In this document: piece by piece, positions 24,277-33,109 of the stretch
How the letters are laid out: every line of letters starts with the position of its first letter
Numbering within the stretch: the first letter of the stretch is position 1
Assembly (NCBI RefSeq): GCF_014205765.1
Contig: NZ_JACIIZ010000013.1
Location: forward strand, 62,001 to 126,000
Reading direction: 5' to 3'
DNA length: 64,000 nucleotides
From: Nitrospirillum iridis
Lineage (GTDB): Bacteria; Pseudomonadota; Alphaproteobacteria; Azospirillales; Azospirillaceae
Position numbers and translations under genes: made by a program
Notes under the pieces: generated by a model
Databases searched by the model: none
Seen by the model: only the letters and a program-made list of their open reading frames with translations
Told to the model about the DNA's origin: nothing

Positions 24277-24765
24277 TCACCGGTGGGAGGAAGCGGCTGG
24301 AATGTCGGCCAACGGCGTGAATCCTTCCATCGCATCACCGCCCAGCACCACCGAACCCTGGTAAAGCAACCAGGCGTGAGCCTCCAGCGTGGAGCCGCTC
24401 TTGCGCACGCCGAGGCGGATGGTGCCATCGCGCATGCCGCGTCGGCGCAGTAACAGGGCCCCGGCGATGGCCTGTACCAGGCAGGTCGTGGGAAAGGGCA
24501 TGGTGCTGGACAGGCGCGCCACGCGCCGGGCGACCGCGCTGGCGCGGGGGCTGACGTGGCAGGTGGCGCCCCCCCGGTCCATCGCGTCCGGCTCAACCGG
24601 CGGTCGGGTCGGAGCGAATAGGCGCTGTATCCAGCCGAGCGGGAAGACGAACACCATCATCCACGCCAGGAACAACGCGGCGACCGTCTCCACCTTCAGG
24701 GCGGTGTTCAGCAGCATGAAGCCTCTTTCAGCGAGCCACGACACGCCCGTCGTGCGCGCCACCAT
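24277..24765 (-). CDS. Lasso peptide leader peptidase (transglutaminase-like B2 protein)
   Basis: The 162-residue protein has the B2 signature: TMPFPTTCLVQAIAGALLLRRRG with catalytic Cys95, then LGVRKSG…EAHAWLLYQG with His130, and Asp144 as the probable third residue (compare McjB Cys-His-Asp). It removes the leader after the -2 Thr and -1 residue. A hydrophobic N-terminal stretch (AALFLAWMMVFVFPLGW) could associate it with the membrane. It is the first gene of the minus-strand operon (B2, B1, oxygenase), 131 bp ahead of the PqqD gene, and is divergent from the ABC exporter. Confidence 0.92.
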   Translation of the reverse strand: MVARTTGVSWLAERGFMLLNTALKVETVAALFLAWMMVFVFPLGWIQRLFAPTRPPVEPDAMDRGGATCHVSPRASAVARRVARLSSTMPFPTTCLVQAIAGALLLRRRGMRDGTIRLGVRKSGSTLEAHAWLLYQGSVVLGGDAMEGFTPLADIPAASSHR

Positions 24766-24855
24766 TGCGACGATGGCCTTGAGCTCAGGATAGGCACCTG
24801 ATATCGCGGGTGGATCGGGCTGTCCATGGGATTGCCGGAGGAATTGGGGGACGGG

Positions 24856-26607
24856 ATGACGGCGCCGGGTGTGACGATGACCGACGGACGGGATGGCGCG
24901 CCATGGTCCCCCGCGCCGTCCGTCCCTGCCCCCCGCGAAATGCTCGCGGCCCTGCTGTGGCGCCTCTACGCCTTCGGCCGCTGGCGCCTACTGGCCTTCG
25001 CCGTCCTGGCGGCGGCGGGCGCCGTGGCGGAAGGGGCGGGCCTCGTGCTGCTGCTGCCCCTGCTGCGCGCCTTCGGGTTGGCGGGGCAGGCGGATGGGAC
25101 GGATGGCCTGGGGCTGGCCGCCGTGCTGGTGCTCTATGTCCTGCTGGTGGTTGGCGGTGCGGTGGTGGTGCGCCAGCGCATGGTCGTGGGCGCCCGGCTC
25201 CGGCAAGCTTTCATCGATGATCAGCGCGTCGGTCTGCACCGCGCCGTCCTGGGCCTGGACTGGGCCGCCTTCCAGTGTTTACGGGCCAGCGACCTGACCC
25301 AGGCGCTGACCGCCGACACCGGCCGCACCGGCTTGGCCATCGATATGGTGGCGACCCTGGTGACCACGGCCGTCACCATGGCGGCGGCGCTGGTGGTGGC
25401 CGCCAGCCTGTCGCCCTGGCTGGTGGCGGCGGCCCTGGCGTTGGGACTGGCGGCTGGCCTGCTGTCGCGGACCCTGTCGCGGCGCTCCGCCAGCCTGGGG
25501 CAGGCCCAGGTGCGGACGGGGAGGGAGACGCAGGGCGCCCTGGCCGATACCCTGGCCGGCCTGCGTCTGGTCAAGGGCCTGCGGGCGGAGGCCGCGCGGG
25601 CCGATCGGTTCGAGGAATTGTTGGCCGAACAGGCGCGGCTGGCCCTGGCCTTCCAGCGCGATGTCGCCACCCGCATGGTGGTGCATCGCGGCTTGGCCGC
25701 CGCCGGCATCGCCCTTGGTCTGGGGGTGGCGGTGCGCGGCTTCGGTCTGGCGCCGTCCGCGGCCGTGGTCTTCCTGCTGGCCTTCGCCCGCCTGCTGCAG
25801 ACGGGCCTGCGCAGCGACCAGTCGTGGCGCACCCTGGTCAACATGCTGCCCGCCTTCGATAGCGTCGACCGGTTGCGGCGATGGTGCGCCGCCCACGCCG
25901 AACCAGCGGAAGCGTTGGCCGTGTCCGCCACCCCGGCGCCCCGCCTGGGCCGCGACCTGGTGCTGGAGGGGCTGTCGTTCCATCATCCGGGCGCGGCGCG
26001 GCCGGCGTTGGACGGGGTCGATGCCCGTCTGCCGGCCGGCACCACCACGGCGGTGGTGGGGCCTTCCGGTGCCGGCAAGTCCACCTTGGCCGACATCCTG
26101 CTGGGGCTGCTGGTCCCCACCGCCGGCGTGGTGCGCGTCGATGGCGCGCCCTTGACCGCGGCGGACAGGGTGGCGTGGCGGGCGTCCGTGGGCTATGTGC
26201 CCCAGGACGCCTTCCTGTTCCATGACACCATCCGCGCCAATTTGCTCATGGCCAGGCCGGACGCCGACGAGGCGGCGCTATGGCACGTGTTGGAGCAGGC
26301 GGCGGTGGCCAATGTGGTGCGGGCCCTGCCCCAGGGGTTGGATCATGTGGTGGGTGACCGGGGGGGCCGCCTGTCGGGCGGCGAACGCCAGCGCTTGGCG
26401 CTCGCCCGCGCCTTGCTGGGCCGCCCGGCCCTGCTGGTGCTGGATGAGCCGACCAGCGCGCTCGATGGCGCCAACCAGGCGCTGGTGCTGGAGACCTTGG
26501 CCAACTTGCGCGGCGGCCTGACCATCGTCATCGTCACCCATAGGGAGGAGGCCTTGGGCGGAGCCGACCAGATCATCCGGCTTGAGGCCGGACGGCGGGT
26601 GGAATGA
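24856..26607 (+). CDS. ABC exporter of the lasso cluster (fused permease-ATPase, D protein)
   Basis: The N-terminal half has about six transmembrane segments of an ABC_membrane domain; the C-terminal half is an ATPase with Walker A GPSGAGKST (about residues 402-410), signature LSGGERQRLALARALL, Walker B LLVLDEPTSALD and the switch His in IVIVTHREE. Single-chain exporters of this layout pump out the mature lasso peptide and so give self-immunity. The ATG at 24856 follows GGGGGACGGG closely; an in-frame ATG at 24826 adds 10 residues. It is divergent from the peptidase (90-bp gap) and its stop is 4 bp from the convergent gene at 26612. Confidence 0.9.
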   Translation: MTAPGVTMTDGRDGAPWSPAPSVPAPREMLAALLWRLYAFGRWRLLAFAVLAAAGAVAEGAGLVLLLPLLRAFGLAGQADGTDGLGLAAVLVLYVLLVVGGAVVVRQRMVVGARLRQAFIDDQRVGLHRAVLGLDWAAFQCLRASDLTQALTADTGRTGLAIDMVATLVTTAVTMAAALVVAASLSPWLVAAALALGLAAGLLSRTLSRRSASLGQAQVRTGRETQGALADTLAGLRLVKGLRAEAARADRFEELLAEQARLALAFQRDVATRMVVHRGLAAAGIALGLGVAVRGFGLAPSAAVVFLLAFARLLQTGLRSDQSWRTLVNMLPAFDSVDRLRRWCAAHAEPAEALAVSATPAPRLGRDLVLEGLSFHHPGAARPALDGVDARLPAGTTTAVVGPSGAGKSTLADILLGLLVPTAGVVRVDGAPLTAADRVAWRASVGYVPQDAFLFHDTIRANLLMARPDADEAALWHVLEQAAVANVVRALPQGLDHVVGDRGGRLSGGERQRLALARALLGRPALLVLDEPTSALDGANQALVLETLANLRGGLTIVIVTHREEALGGADQIIRLEAGRRVE

Positions 26608-26611
26608 AGCG

Positions 26612-27241
26612 TCACGAACCCAGCCGGTCCCCCAGCACGCGGGCATAGCCGCCCAGGCGGGCCTCCAGATCCACTGGCACCTCGCAGGCGTAGCGTAGCG
26701 TGCGCTCCACCTCCTCGAAGTTACGGATGAGATAGCCGCGGCGCTCCACGATCTCCGCCCGCTGCTGCTGCTTGTCCGGGGCGGCGGTGTCGGGGGGGAT
26801 GGCCTGCAGTTCGTTGGTGGCCTTGGACACCAGGTCGCCGATGTCGCGCTGGCGGCGGGCGAGATCCTGGATGTGGGTGATGACCACGCCGCGCTGGCGG
26901 TTGACCTCCTCCACGATGCCGGCGAAAGCCTTGGGGTAGAGGGCCGCGCGCTGGCCCTTGGGCACCGTGTCGGCGAAGCGGGTCAGCTGTTTCTCCCCCT
27001 CATCCGCCGGCACCTCGCGCGGGGCGACGGCCTGCACCACGGCGGCCACCCGCTTGTCGGCGCGCCAGTCCGCATGCTCGGGCAGGGGCGGGCCGCTCCA
27101 ATAGGTGGCGCCGGTCAGTCGCGGCACCAGGCGCTGCTTGCAGGGCCAGTCGGGGTTGGCCTGGTCCGGCCCCGCCAGTGGGGCGGCGTGCGCGGCCGTC
27201 GCCAGCAGCAGGACGGCGGTCATCGGTATCAGGATGCGCAT
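26612..27241 (-). CDS. Periplasmic protein of unknown function, last gene of the PQQ-associated ABC operon
   Basis: The ATG at 27241 has an AAAGGG site and begins a Sec signal peptide (MTAVLLLATAAHAAP; cleavage after AHA). A GTG at 27259 overlaps the upstream stop (GTGA) and is the alternative start. The mature ~190 residues start with an aromatic/Pro/Trp-rich segment with a Cys (DWPCKQRLV), then a helical Arg/Glu-rich region, with a second Cys near the end (LRYACEVPV); the two Cys may form a disulfide. I recognise no family. Operon position suggests a partner of the ABC transporter. Confidence 0.7.
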   Translation of the reverse strand: MRILIPMTAVLLLATAAHAAPLAGPDQANPDWPCKQRLVPRLTGATYWSGPPLPEHADWRADKRVAAVVQAVAPREVPADEGEKQLTRFADTVPKGQRAALYPKAFAGIVEEVNRQRGVVITHIQDLARRQRDIGDLVSKATNELQAIPPDTAAPDKQQQRAEIVERRGYLIRNFEEVERTLRYACEVPVDLEARLGGYARVLGDRLGS

Positions 27242-27255
27242 GGGCAAACCCTTTC

Positions 27256-28062
27256 TCACTCGCCGCCACCCCGGCGGGCCAGCAGGCCGCGGCCGGGGTC
27301 ATAGCCCCACACCGCCAGGATCATGAACAGCAGGGTGGCGCCCGCCACCACCCCGGCCGACAGGGGTTCCGCCTGGCCGTAAAGGGCGAAGCGGATCAGC
27401 TCGGTCGCGTGGGTGAAGGGGTTCACCTGGCAAATCCAATAGAGCGTCAGGCTGCTCTCCTTCACCCGCCACAGCGGATAGAGGGCGGAGGAGGCGAAGA
27501 ACATGGGGAAGATGACGAAATTCATGACGCCGGCGAAGTTCTCCAACTGGCGGATGAAGGATGACAGCACCAGGCCCAGGGCCCCCAGCATCAGCCCCGA
27601 CAGGATGAGGGCCGGCAGCACCGTCAGATAACCCAGCGGCGGCGGATCGATCTCCCAGAACCAGGCGATGCCTAGGAAAATGTAAGCCTGCACCACCGAC
27701 ACCACCACGCTGGCCAGCAACTTGGCGGTCAGCAGGAACCAGCGGGGGAAGGGGCTGATCAACAGGGTCTTCATGCTGCCCATCTCCCGGTCATAGACCA
27801 TGGAGAGGGAGCTTTGCATGCCGTTGAACAGCTGGATCATGGCCAGCAATCCCGGGGCGATATAGACCTCATAGGGGATGTAGGTGTCGTAGGGCGGGAT
27901 GATGGACACGCCCAGCACGAAGTGGAATCCCGCTGCGAAGATGGCCAGCCACACCAGCGGCCGCACCAGGGCGGAGAAGAAGCGGCCGCGCTGCTGCGTC
28001 CAGCGCAGGGCCTCGCGCGTCACGATGCCGCCCAGGCAGCGTGCATACTGCACCGGGGTCAT
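27256..28062 (-). CDS. ABC-2 type permease, PQQ-dependent catabolism type
   Basis: This 268-residue protein has six hydrophobic segments and matches ABC-2 permeases (SALVRPLVWLAIFAAGFHF; LLAMIQLFNGMQSSLSMVYDREMGSM is typical, with EMG before the intracellular loop). It pairs with the ATPase encoded upstream, whose stop overlaps this ATG (ATGA). Similar permeases accompany PQQ-alcohol-dehydrogenase gene sets. The transported molecule is not known. Confidence 0.85.
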   Translation of the reverse strand: MTPVQYARCLGGIVTREALRWTQQRGRFFSALVRPLVWLAIFAAGFHFVLGVSIIPPYDTYIPYEVYIAPGLLAMIQLFNGMQSSLSMVYDREMGSMKTLLISPFPRWFLLTAKLLASVVVSVVQAYIFLGIAWFWEIDPPPLGYLTVLPALILSGLMLGALGLVLSSFIRQLENFAGVMNFVIFPMFFASSALYPLWRVKESSLTLYWICQVNPFTHATELIRFALYGQAEPLSAGVVAGATLLFMILAVWGYDPGRGLLARRGGGE

Positions 28063-28802
28063 CGCCCACCCCCCGTCAGCCGGTCGAAGGCGGCGCGCAG
28101 GGTCCCAGCGCCGGCGCGCTCCGCCACTTGGGGGACGGGCCCCTGGTCCAGCACCTGGCCGTGGTGCAGCACGATGACCTTGGCGGTGTCGTCCGCCTCA
28201 TCGATCAGGTGGGTGGCCCACAGCACGGCCAGGCCGCGCTCCCGGCACAGATGGCGGACATGGTCGATGAGGAAGCGGCGGCTTTCAATGTCCAGGCCCA
28301 CCGTGGGCTCGTCCAGCAGCAACAGCGCCGGGTCGTGCACCAGGGCGCGGGCCAGTTCCACCCGCCGCCGCTGGCCGCCGGACAGCTGGCGCACCCGGCT
28401 GTGCCGCCGGTCGGCCAGGCCCACGCGCTCCAGCTCCTCCCCGATGCGCAGGCGGGCGCGGGAGCCCGCCATGCCGTGCAGGCTGGCGTGATAGGCCAGG
28501 TTCTGCTGCACCGTCAGGTCCAGGTCCAGCGTCGGCTGCTGGAACACCACCCCCATGGCGGCCAGGGCCGCCGATGGCTGCTGGCGCAGGTCGTGGCCGA
28601 AGACGGCGATGCGCCCGTCCCGGCTGTGGTACAGGCGGGTGACCAGGGCGAACAGGGTGGTCTTGCCGGCGCCGTTCAGGCCCAGCAGCACGGTGAAATC
28701 ACCGGGCGTCAAGGTGAAGCCCACATCGCGCAGCACGGCACGGGGGCCGAAGGCGTGGCTGAGGCCCTCAACATCCAAGGCGACTGCGGATGCCGCCGTC
28801 AC
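28059..28802 (-). CDS. ABC transporter ATP-binding protein, PQQ-dependent catabolism type
   Basis: This 247-residue ATPase has Walker A (GLNGAGKTTLFAL), Q-loop (VVFQQPTLDLDL), signature LSGGQRRRVELARAL, Walker B LLLLDEPTVGLD and the switch His (LWATHLIDEAD). The start is a GTG at 28802 whose bases overlap the stop of the beta-propeller gene (GTGA), and the stop overlaps the permease start (ATGA). The resulting tight coupling suggests a fixed stoichiometry. Confidence 0.9.
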   Translation of the reverse strand: MTAASAVALDVEGLSHAFGPRAVLRDVGFTLTPGDFTVLLGLNGAGKTTLFALVTRLYHSRDGRIAVFGHDLRQQPSAALAAMGVVFQQPTLDLDLTVQQNLAYHASLHGMAGSRARLRIGEELERVGLADRRHSRVRQLSGGQRRRVELARALVHDPALLLLDEPTVGLDIESRRFLIDHVRHLCRERGLAVLWATHLIDEADDTAKVIVLHHGQVLDQGPVPQVAERAGAGTLRAAFDRLTGGGR

Positions 28803-29863
28803 GGCGCCACCACCACACCCCAGGGCAGGCGGCCCACCGGCACCGATTTCACCACCTTCAGGGCGTCGACGTCGATGACCGACAGGTCGTTGCTGACACC
28901 GTTGGTGGTGTAGAGCCGCTTGCCGTCGCCGGAGAACGCCAGGTTCCACACCCGCTGGCCCACCAACAGGTATTTCTTGACCTGATAGCTGTGGGTGTCG
29001 ATGACCGCCACGCGGTTGGCCGGGCCCAGGGCGACAAAGGCGGTGGCGCCGTCCGCCGACAGGGCGATGCCCACCGGCTGGATGGATTCCTTCGGCACGC
29101 CCGGAATGTCGAAATGGATGGTCTGGGTGACCTTGTGCTGGGCGGCGTCGATGACGGAGACGGTGCCCCCCACCTCGGCCGACACCCACACCAGGGACCC
29201 ATCCTTCGTCCATTGCGCCACCCGGGGCCGGCTGCCCACCAGCACGTTGGCCAGCACCTCATGGCTCTGGGTGTCGATGAAATGGGCCATGCTGGTGGTC
29301 TCCGACGTGTTCACCAGAACCTTGCCGTCCGGGCTGATGCCCATGCCCTCCGGCTCCACCCCCACCGGTATCTCCGTGACCACGCGGCCGGCGGCGATGT
29401 CCAGCACCGACACCATGTTATCGTTCTCGTTGGAGACGTACAGGGTCTTGCCATCGGGGCTCAGGGTGAACAGCTCCGGATCCGGGCCGCTGGGCAGGGT
29501 GCGGGTCACGGTCAGCGATCCCAAGTCCAGCACCTCGATATGGTCGGCGTCGCTGGTGCAGATGTAGAGGGACTTGCCATCCTTGGCCAGGGTGATGCCG
29601 CGCGGCCGGGCGCCCACCTTCACCGTCTTGATGACGGCCAGCGTGCCGGCGTCGACCACGGTGATGGTGTTGTCTTTCTCATTCGACACCAGCAGCCGCT
29701 CCGCCATCGCCGGTGAACCGAACATCAGAACTACCAGTACCAGAAACAGGCCGGCGACGGCCGGCCCCGCAGCGTTTTGGGGAGCGGAGCGGACTGAAAC
29801 GCGAGGAAGCCAAGCCGCCGGATGGCGGCGCCCGGCGTTTGAGGGCATCTTCAAGGATGACAT
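28799..29863 (-). CDS. YVTN beta-propeller protein, PQQ-catabolism associated
   Basis: After a Sec signal peptide (VAGLFLVLVVLMFGSPAMAE) the 354-residue product has about seven blades with repeats of the type VSNEKDNTITVVDAGT, VIKTVKVG and LYVSNENDNMVSVLDI. Such YVTN propellers are found in PQQ-dependent alcohol catabolism clusters; they are periplasmic and their ligand is unknown. The ATG at 29863 has a CGGAG site and overlaps the end of the substrate-binding-protein gene by 13 bp. Confidence 0.88.
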   Translation of the reverse strand: MSSLKMPSNAGRRHPAAWLPRVSVRSAPQNAAGPAVAGLFLVLVVLMFGSPAMAERLLVSNEKDNTITVVDAGTLAVIKTVKVGARPRGITLAKDGKSLYICTSDADHIEVLDLGSLTVTRTLPSGPDPELFTLSPDGKTLYVSNENDNMVSVLDIAAGRVVTEIPVGVEPEGMGISPDGKVLVNTSETTSMAHFIDTQSHEVLANVLVGSRPRVAQWTKDGSLVWVSAEVGGTVSVIDAAQHKVTQTIHFDIPGVPKESIQPVGIALSADGATAFVALGPANRVAVIDTHSYQVKKYLLVGQRVWNLAFSGDGKRLYTTNGVSNDLSVIDVDALKVVKSVPVGRLPWGVVVAP

Positions 29864-31089
29864 GTCGTCTCCGGTTGGTCGGGACCCAGCGTGTCCAGTT
29901 CCGATGTCTCGTGCAGGAAGCCCGGCTGGGGTGAGACGGACACCAGCGACCGCGCATCGGCCAGCAGCACCGGCTGGCGCAGCTGCCCGTCCCAGGCGCG
30001 GAAGCTGAGGCGCGCGCCCTTGAAGGCCGCCAGCTCGAACTCCGGCTTGCGCAGGAAGGCGGTCATGGCGGCACTGTCCACGCTGCCGCCCCGGGTGGCG
30101 GCCTCGCCCAGGGCCCGCACCGCCATCCAGGCGCCGTAGTCGCGCTCCGTCATCCAGCGGCCGGTCTGCTTCAGGAAGCGGGCCTGCAACTGGGTGGCGC
30201 CCCATTGCTCGAACGGGCGCGCCCAGGCGGTGGGGACCAGGCCCTGGGTGCCCACCACCGGGCGGGGGTCGGTGGCGCGGTAGCCCAGCTCGTCGCCGAA
30301 ATTGTCGCCCTCGTCCGCCACCACCAGCACGTCGTACTTGAGCCCTTGGGTGAACCGCGCCACCTCCGCCCCGATGGCGTAGTGGCCGGTATCCGTGCGC
30401 CGGGCGCCGGGATCGTAGGTCCAGGGCTTGTCGGCCACGATTTTCAGGCGGAACTTGCGCGCGGACTTGCGCAGCGCGTCGGCGTACAGCTTGTCCTCGG
30501 GGTTGGGGCCCGCCACCAGCAGGATGTCGCGCCAGTTCTTCACCGCCAGGTATTGCATCAGCGTGTCGGCTAGCATGGCGCGGCTGGGCAGCAGGTGCAG
30601 GACATTGCGCCGGCACCGCTCCCCGCGCAGGGCGTCGTCGGTGCTGGTGGCGTCCAGCAGGGTCGCGTCCTTCGCCTCCGGCAGGTCGGCCAGGCGCAAC
30701 AGCAGGTTGGCCGGCACGTCGGTGACGAAGGCGCGGTAGCCCTGGCCCGCCAGCTTCTTGAACGCGGCGACCACGGCGTCGGCGTCGGGCGCCAGCGCTT
30801 CCTCCAGATGATAGGCCTGGTGGATGAAACGGCCGGTGGTGGCGTTGTCGGCCAGGGCCAGCCGGGCGCCCTGCACACCCTCGTCGTCCGGCGGCTGGTC
30901 CAGGAAGCTCTGTGGCAGCACCCGCTTCTGCACCAGCGCCAGATAGGCGATGTTGGCCACGGGATCGGGCTTGGTGTCAGGCTTGGCGCTGGGCGATGGG
31001 GCGGCGGGTGGGGCCGCACGGGCCAAAGGCCCGGCCGCCAGCAGGCCGGAGAGAAGCACGCCGATGAGACCATGGCGGCGGTTGGACAT
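29851..31089 (-). CDS. ABC transporter substrate-binding protein, PQQ-dependent alcohol dehydrogenase system type
   Basis: The ATG at 31089 has an AAGGAGACGG site and starts a signal peptide (GVLLSGLLAAGPLARAAP). The 412-residue product is a type-I periplasmic binding protein (Peripla_BP_6-like: ILLVAGPNPEDKLYADALRKSARKF, VLVVADEGD). Such binding proteins stand first in PQQ-associated ABC operons, as here. The N-terminal mature part is Pro/Lys-rich. The substrate is unknown; a link to alcohol or PQQ metabolism is by family only, because no quinoprotein dehydrogenase is in the window. Confidence 0.85.
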   Translation of the reverse strand: MSNRRHGLIGVLLSGLLAAGPLARAAPPAAPSPSAKPDTKPDPVANIAYLALVQKRVLPQSFLDQPPDDEGVQGARLALADNATTGRFIHQAYHLEEALAPDADAVVAAFKKLAGQGYRAFVTDVPANLLLRLADLPEAKDATLLDATSTDDALRGERCRRNVLHLLPSRAMLADTLMQYLAVKNWRDILLVAGPNPEDKLYADALRKSARKFRLKIVADKPWTYDPGARRTDTGHYAIGAEVARFTQGLKYDVLVVADEGDNFGDELGYRATDPRPVVGTQGLVPTAWARPFEQWGATQLQARFLKQTGRWMTERDYGAWMAVRALGEAATRGGSVDSAAMTAFLRKPEFELAAFKGARLSFRAWDGQLRQPVLLADARSLVSVSPQPGFLHETSELDTLGPDQPETTCHP

Positions 31090-31316
31090 GTCCGCCGTCT
31101 CCTTGTGACCAGACCCAGGAACCGCCCGACCGATAATGGCCCGTGCCCACGGGCGCCGCCATAGGAAATCAGGACCGGAAATCAGGGGCCTGTCTCGTTC
31201 TATAGTCGTAGAGGCGTGCGGGTTGACAGGTCCGAAGGCGGCGGCCCGATAATGCCGCGCGACCGGGAAACATCCTGGCCCAGGATGGTGCTGGGGCGCG
31301 CGGGAGGAAAAGCCCC

Positions 31317-32324
31317 ATGACGATGACACGCCGCCGGGTGCTGGGGCGACTGCTGGCGGGCGGGCTGGCCGCGGGGTTGGCCTCCGTGCCCGTCCGTGGC
31401 CGTGCGGCGGCCACCGTCCGCGTCGGCGTCCTGCGCTATGGCACCGTCTCGTGGGAGCTGGACGTGGTGCGCCGTCACGGGCTGGACACGGCCCAAGGGC
31501 TGGCCGTCGTCCCCCAGGAATTCGCGACACCGCAGGCGACCCAGGTGGCCCTTCAGGCGGGCCAGGTCGACACCGTGGCGCTGGACTGGCTGTGGGTGGC
31601 GCGCCAGCGGGCGGCGGGGGCCGACTGGACCTTCCTGCCTTTTTCCAACGCCGCCGGCGCCCTGATGGTGGCGACGGCGGGCGGTCCGGTGCGGACGGTC
31701 GAGGACCTGCCGGGCCGACGGCTGGGCATCGCCGGCGGCCCGCTGGACAAGAACTGGCTGATCCTGCGGGCCTATGCCCGCCAGCGGCATGGCCTGGACC
31801 TGGACGCGGTGGTGGACAAGACCTTTGGCGCCCCGCCTCTCCTGGCCAACGCGCTGGCGGCCGGGCGGCTGGACGCGTTGCTGACCTATTGGCCCTTCGC
31901 CGCCAAGGGCCAGGCCGCCGGCCAGGTCTGTCTGCTGACGACGGAGCAGGCGGTGCGGGGCCTGGGCATCCAGGGCACGCCGCCCATGGTGGGCTACGCG
32001 TTTTCCGAACGTTGGGCCCAGGCCAACCGGGTCACGCTTGACGGCTTCGTCGCCGCCACCCGGCAGGCGCGGGACCTGCTGGCGACGTCGGACGCGGAAT
32101 GGGGGCAACTGCGCCCCCTGACCGACGCCGCCGGCGATGGCGAATTCCAACAGTTGCGCGACTGGTACCGCCGGGGCATCCCCCAGCATTGGGGAGAGGC
32201 GGAACGCCAGGCGGCCGGGCGGCTGTACCAGGTGTTGGCCGCGGTGGGCGGGCCGGCGCTGCTGGGCGGCGGCGGCGACACGGTGCCGGCCGGTACCTTC
32301 TGGCCGGTGGCGCAGCCTTGGTGA
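31317..32324 (+). CDS. ABC transporter substrate-binding protein, NitT/TauT-like, Tat signal
   Basis: The N-terminus TRRRVLGRLLAGGLAAGL has a twin-Arg motif followed by a hydrophobic stretch, so Tat export is likely. The mature part fits the SsuA/ThiY-like fold (VRVGVLRYGTVSWELDVV; DLPGRRLGIAGGPLDKNW). It has a GGAGG site before ATG 31317. It is divergent from the PQQ-associated operon and starts a three-gene operon with permease and ATPase. The ligand cannot be told; nitrate, sulfonate and aromatic compounds are known for the family. Confidence 0.85.
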   Translation: MTMTRRRVLGRLLAGGLAAGLASVPVRGRAAATVRVGVLRYGTVSWELDVVRRHGLDTAQGLAVVPQEFATPQATQVALQAGQVDTVALDWLWVARQRAAGADWTFLPFSNAAGALMVATAGGPVRTVEDLPGRRLGIAGGPLDKNWLILRAYARQRHGLDLDAVVDKTFGAPPLLANALAAGRLDALLTYWPFAAKGQAAGQVCLLTTEQAVRGLGIQGTPPMVGYAFSERWAQANRVTLDGFVAATRQARDLLATSDAEWGQLRPLTDAAGDGEFQQLRDWYRRGIPQHWGEAERQAAGRLYQVLAAVGGPALLGGGGDTVPAGTFWPVAQPW

Positions 32325-33109
32325 GCCGGGCTTTGGGGGACCAGCGGCCCTGGATTGTGCGCGCGCTGTCCATCCTGGTCCTGCTGCTGTTGTGGGAGGG
32401 GGCGGGCCGCCTGGCCGCCAATCCCCTGGCGCCCCCGGCGTCCGTCGTGCTGGCCGCCATGGCGCGGGAGGTGGCGTCGGGCGCGCTGCCCCACCATGTC
32501 GGCATCACGTTGGCGCGCGTGGCGGCGTCCTTCACCTTGGCCATGGCGCTGGGCACGGCCCTGGGGCTCGCCATGGGCTGGTGGCGCACGGTGGACCTGT
32601 GGCTGGACAGCGCGCTGCTGCTGCTGCTGAATTTGCCGGCCCTGGTGCTGATCGTGCTGCTTTATGTCTGGTTCGGCTTGACGGAGGCGGCCGCCATCAC
32701 GGCGGTGGCGCTGAACAAGTTGCCCACCACCGCCGTCACCGTGCGCGAAGGGGTCCGGGCCCTGGACGATGAGCTGCTGGAGATGGGACGGGCCTACCGT
32801 CTCGGCCGCTGGGCCACCTTGCGCCACGTGATCCTGCCGCAGCTGCACCCCTATCTTTTCGCCGCCACCCGGTCGGGCCTGTCGCTTATCTGGAAGATCG
32901 TGCTGGTGGTGGAACTGCTGGGCCGCAGCGACGGCGTGGGCTTTCAGATCCAGGTCTATTTCCAGCTGTTCGACGTGACCCATATCCTGGCCTACGCCCT
33001 GGCGTTCATCCTGATCGTCCAGGTGCTGGAATGGGCGATCCTGCAGCCGCTGGAGCGGCGGTTCGTGCGGTGGCGCGTGGGGCCTGACCACGCCAGGAGG
33101 CGCCAGTGA
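32321..33109 (+). CDS. ABC transporter permease, NitT/TauT-like
   Basis: The 262-residue protein has six hydrophobic segments and the BPD_transp_1 core (ALNKLPTTAVTVREGVRALDDELLEMGRAYRLG, the EAA loop, given by position: about residues 125-160). The start is GTG 32321, whose bases overlap the previous stop (GTGA). The stop in turn overlaps the ATPase start (GTGA), so all three genes are translationally coupled. Confidence 0.88.
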   Translation: MSRALGDQRPWIVRALSILVLLLLWEGAGRLAANPLAPPASVVLAAMAREVASGALPHHVGITLARVAASFTLAMALGTALGLAMGWWRTVDLWLDSALLLLLNLPALVLIVLLYVWFGLTEAAAITAVALNKLPTTAVTVREGVRALDDELLEMGRAYRLGRWATLRHVILPQLHPYLFAATRSGLSLIWKIVLVVELLGRSDGVGFQIQVYFQLFDVTHILAYALAFILIVQVLEWAILQPLERRFVRWRVGPDHARRRQ

